Part shown: piece after piece, positions 6,090 to 7,237 of the stretch
Layout of the letters: every line of letters starts with the position of its first letter
Position numbering within the stretch: position 1 is the first letter of the stretch
Assembly: GCA_030699295.1 (NCBI GenBank)
Contig: JAUYJQ010000003.1
Span: 1-7,237 of the forward strand
DNA: 7,237 nt
Source: Candidatus Beckwithbacteria bacterium
Lineage (GTDB): Bacteria; Patescibacteriota; Microgenomatia; UBA1400; CG1-02-47-37
Reading direction: 5' to 3'
The notes under the pieces: generated by a model
The model's input: only the letters and a program-made list of their open reading frames with translations
What the model was told of the DNA's origin: nothing
The model's database searches: none
Translations under genes and position numbers: made by a program

Positions 6090-7237
6090 ATGGGCAAAGA
6101 ATTTGATTTAGCGGTTAGTTTAACGGTAATCGATAAGGGGTTTAAAAAATCAGCTGGTGATGGTCTCTTTGCAATTAAGCAAGAAACAACCAATGCAGTT
6201 ACTCGGGCGCGGGAAATTTTAGCTCCCAAGGCAGCCAGCTTTGAGCAATTTTATGAAGCTGTCAACGGACATTTGCATTGGCTGGATGATAAGTTATCTG
6301 TCGAGCATCATTTGCGCCGTTATTCGGCCTGGTTGAAGGCCCGCAACACACCGGTAGAGCTGATTAATCAAAGCCAGTTAGATAGAGACGTGTGGTCAGT
6401 GGTAGAACCGAGGGTTTTAAAATTAGAAGACGGACAGGCATTATTTTGGCTGGCGATGAGAACTGCCGATGCTGCCAATGGAGTGGCTTTGCAGCAAATA
6501 AAGAAAGATAATGGTAAGTTAATCCAGAATTCTCAACTGTTACCATTTGATAAATTGGCGGAGATTGAGGATTTTTTAGGTTTACTTAGTAGCGGTAGGG
6601 AAGAAGCGAGTATTGCTGTTTCCCAAGACAGTGGTTTGTCGGCGGTTGGCGGTTGGATAGTAGAGGGAGACTCGATTGATTTTGATAAAAACCTCCCGGC
6701 TTTAATTGATCAAACAATCCAACCGAATTTGATCCCGGCGATGATGACAGAGCGGGTTTTTCAATTGCGGTCGTTACCTGTGATTCAGTCTACCGAGCCA
6801 GCTCCAGTTACTGTAGAACTGTCAGTGGAACAGCCAATAGAACCAGAAAAATCAGTGCCGGTAACCACGGCTGACAGTTTTTGGTTTGGGGCGGCAGCCG
6901 TCTCCGCCGTGGCCGTAATGCCTAATGTCGTAGAAAGGTCGGTGCCAGTATTTTCTGCAAAGGACATAACTTCTCAAGAACCTACAAAGATAATCCCTCT
7001 AGGCCTAGATGCAGTAGAGCCAAGGGTAAAACAAGAAACAGGGGTGGTGCCTACAAGGAGAGTCCTCGTAGGCCAAAAGATAGTTAAGCCGATTGGCCAG
7101 AAAACAGAAAAGCGGGTAGAACGGGGAATAGAAATACAAACAACACAACCAAAGCCGAAACTGTCAGCAGAGCAGACAGTCGTTTTCAAAGTTACACCTA
7201 CAAGGATAATCTCTGTAGGCCCGGAGCAAATTGAGAC
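6090..7237 (+). CDS. Unknown protein under cobalamin riboswitch control, C-terminus outside window
   Basis: I do not recognise the family. The frame is open from ATG 6090 for 382 complete codons to the right edge. The start is supported by GGGGAAGG seven bases upstream and by its position right after the riboswitch terminator. Residues 1-230 look globular and mixed in composition (MGKEFDLAVSLTVIDKGF at the start; FEQFYEAVNGHLHWLDDKL near 51-69), with no signal peptide. From about 231 onward it becomes low-complexity, rich in Pro, Val, Glu, Thr and Lys. A short hydrophobic stretch SFWFGAAAVSAVAVMP (263-278) is a weak membrane-helix candidate. Three palindromic DNA repeats in the tail add the related peptides PTKIIPLG, PTRRVLVG and PTRIISVG. 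LSVEQ and LSAEQ also recur. Cobalamin regulation suggests a role in corrinoid uptake or use, or in a B12-independent substitute; no catalytic motif was identified. Confidence 0.85.
   Translation, partial: MGKEFDLAVSLTVIDKGFKKSAGDGLFAIKQETTNAVTRAREILAPKAASFEQFYEAVNGHLHWLDDKLSVEHHLRRYSAWLKARNTPVELINQSQLDRDVWSVVEPRVLKLEDGQALFWLAMRTADAANGVALQQIKKDNGKLIQNSQLLPFDKLAEIEDFLGLLSSGREEASIAVSQDSGLSAVGGWIVEGDSIDFDKNLPALIDQTIQPNLIPAMMTERVFQLRSLPVIQSTEPAPVTVELSVEQPIEPEKSVPVTTADSFWFGAAAVSAVAVMPNVVERSVPVFSAKDITSQEPTKIIPLGLDAVEPRVKQETGVVPTRRVLVGQKIVKPIGQKTEKRVERGIEIQTTQPKPKLSAEQTVVFKVTPTRIISVGPEQIE
6981..7003. repeat. Palindromic repeat copy 1
   Basis: This 23-base element has arms CCTACAAAGA and TCCCTCTAGG around a TAA triloop. 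Seven of ten arm positions pair. It matches copy 3 at 20 of 23 positions and is followed by CC like the other copies. It lies in frame in the unknown gene and encodes PTKIIPLG. Confidence 0.65.
7050..7072. repeat. Palindromic repeat copy 2
   Basis: The arms CCTACAAGGA and TCCTCGTAGG surround a GAG triloop, with nine of ten arm positions paired (one A-C mismatch). It starts 69 bases after copy 1, an exact multiple of three, and encodes PTRRVLVG. It is followed by CC. This is the best-paired copy. Confidence 0.75.
7197..7219. repeat. Palindromic repeat copy 3
   Basis: The arms CCTACAAGGA and TCTCTGTAGG surround a TAA triloop, with eight standard pairs plus one G-U of ten. It starts 147 bases after copy 2, again a multiple of three, and encodes PTRIISVG. 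It is followed by CC. It lies 18 bases from the right edge, so further copies may follow. Confidence 0.7.

Noticed and set aside
7161..7179. Small hairpin with arms CTGTCAGC and GCAGACAG around an AGA loop, between palindromic repeats 2 and 3
   Set aside because: It has one mismatch, no second copy with the same symmetry (the similar stretch at 6822 encodes LSVEQ but pairs poorly) and is unlike the 23-base repeat family.
6785..7189. Minus-strand open frames opposite the unknown riboswitch-controlled gene (6785-6967 and 6974-7189)
   Set aside because: They are short, of biased composition and lack start signals, while the plus-strand frame is continuous for 382 codons behind a riboswitch and ribosome binding site.
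1..7237. CRISPR array, tRNA, rRNA, insertion sequence or attachment site
   Set aside because: No regularly spaced direct repeats, cloverleaf-like segments, rRNA motifs, transposase motifs or terminal inverted repeats with target duplications were seen on reading both strands.

Overview
The window looks like chromosomal DNA from a candidate phyla radiation (Patescibacteria) bacterium, most likely a Microgenomates-type lineage. This is inferred from gene content: a secreted DUF5667 protein with the typical YLPYPGILPDHP start, an archaeal-type cytidylate kinase, a tandem pair of class A penicillin-binding proteins, very tight gene packing and apparently leaderless first genes. No rRNA, tRNA or taxonomic marker is present, so the placement is moderate in confidence.

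Left half (1-4110, minus strand): two class A penicillin-binding proteins lie head to tail, transcribed leftward. The upstream copy (4110 to 1918, 730 aa) is complete. The downstream copy (1902 to 1) is open for 634 codons and runs off the left edge. Both carry a membrane anchor, a GT51 glycosyltransferase domain and a transpeptidase domain with all catalytic motifs. Only 15 bases separate them.

Middle (4111-5996, plus strand): an 18-base divergent promoter region separates the PBP operon from a rightward operon of three tightly packed genes. These are a cytidylate kinase-like protein with an altered P-loop, a secreted DUF5667-DUF4430 protein (DUF4430 is the transcobalamin C-terminal-like domain), and a six-helix DUF6580 membrane protein resembling an ECF transporter S component.

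Right part (5936-7237): the aptamer of a cobalamin riboswitch is embedded in the last 19 codons of the DUF6580 gene. It is followed by three mutually exclusive hairpins ending in an intrinsic terminator whose U-tract abuts the ATG of the next gene. That gene (6090 to beyond the right edge, at least 382 codons) is not recognised. It has a globular N-terminal part and a low-complexity Pro/Val/Glu-rich tail containing three in-frame copies of a 23-base palindromic repeat.

Together, the secreted transcobalamin-like domain, the S-component-like membrane protein and the cobalamin riboswitch suggest a corrinoid-scavenging locus in a reduced-genome organism. The riboswitch-controlled unknown protein is a candidate additional component. 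This functional link is inference from domain identity and adjacency.
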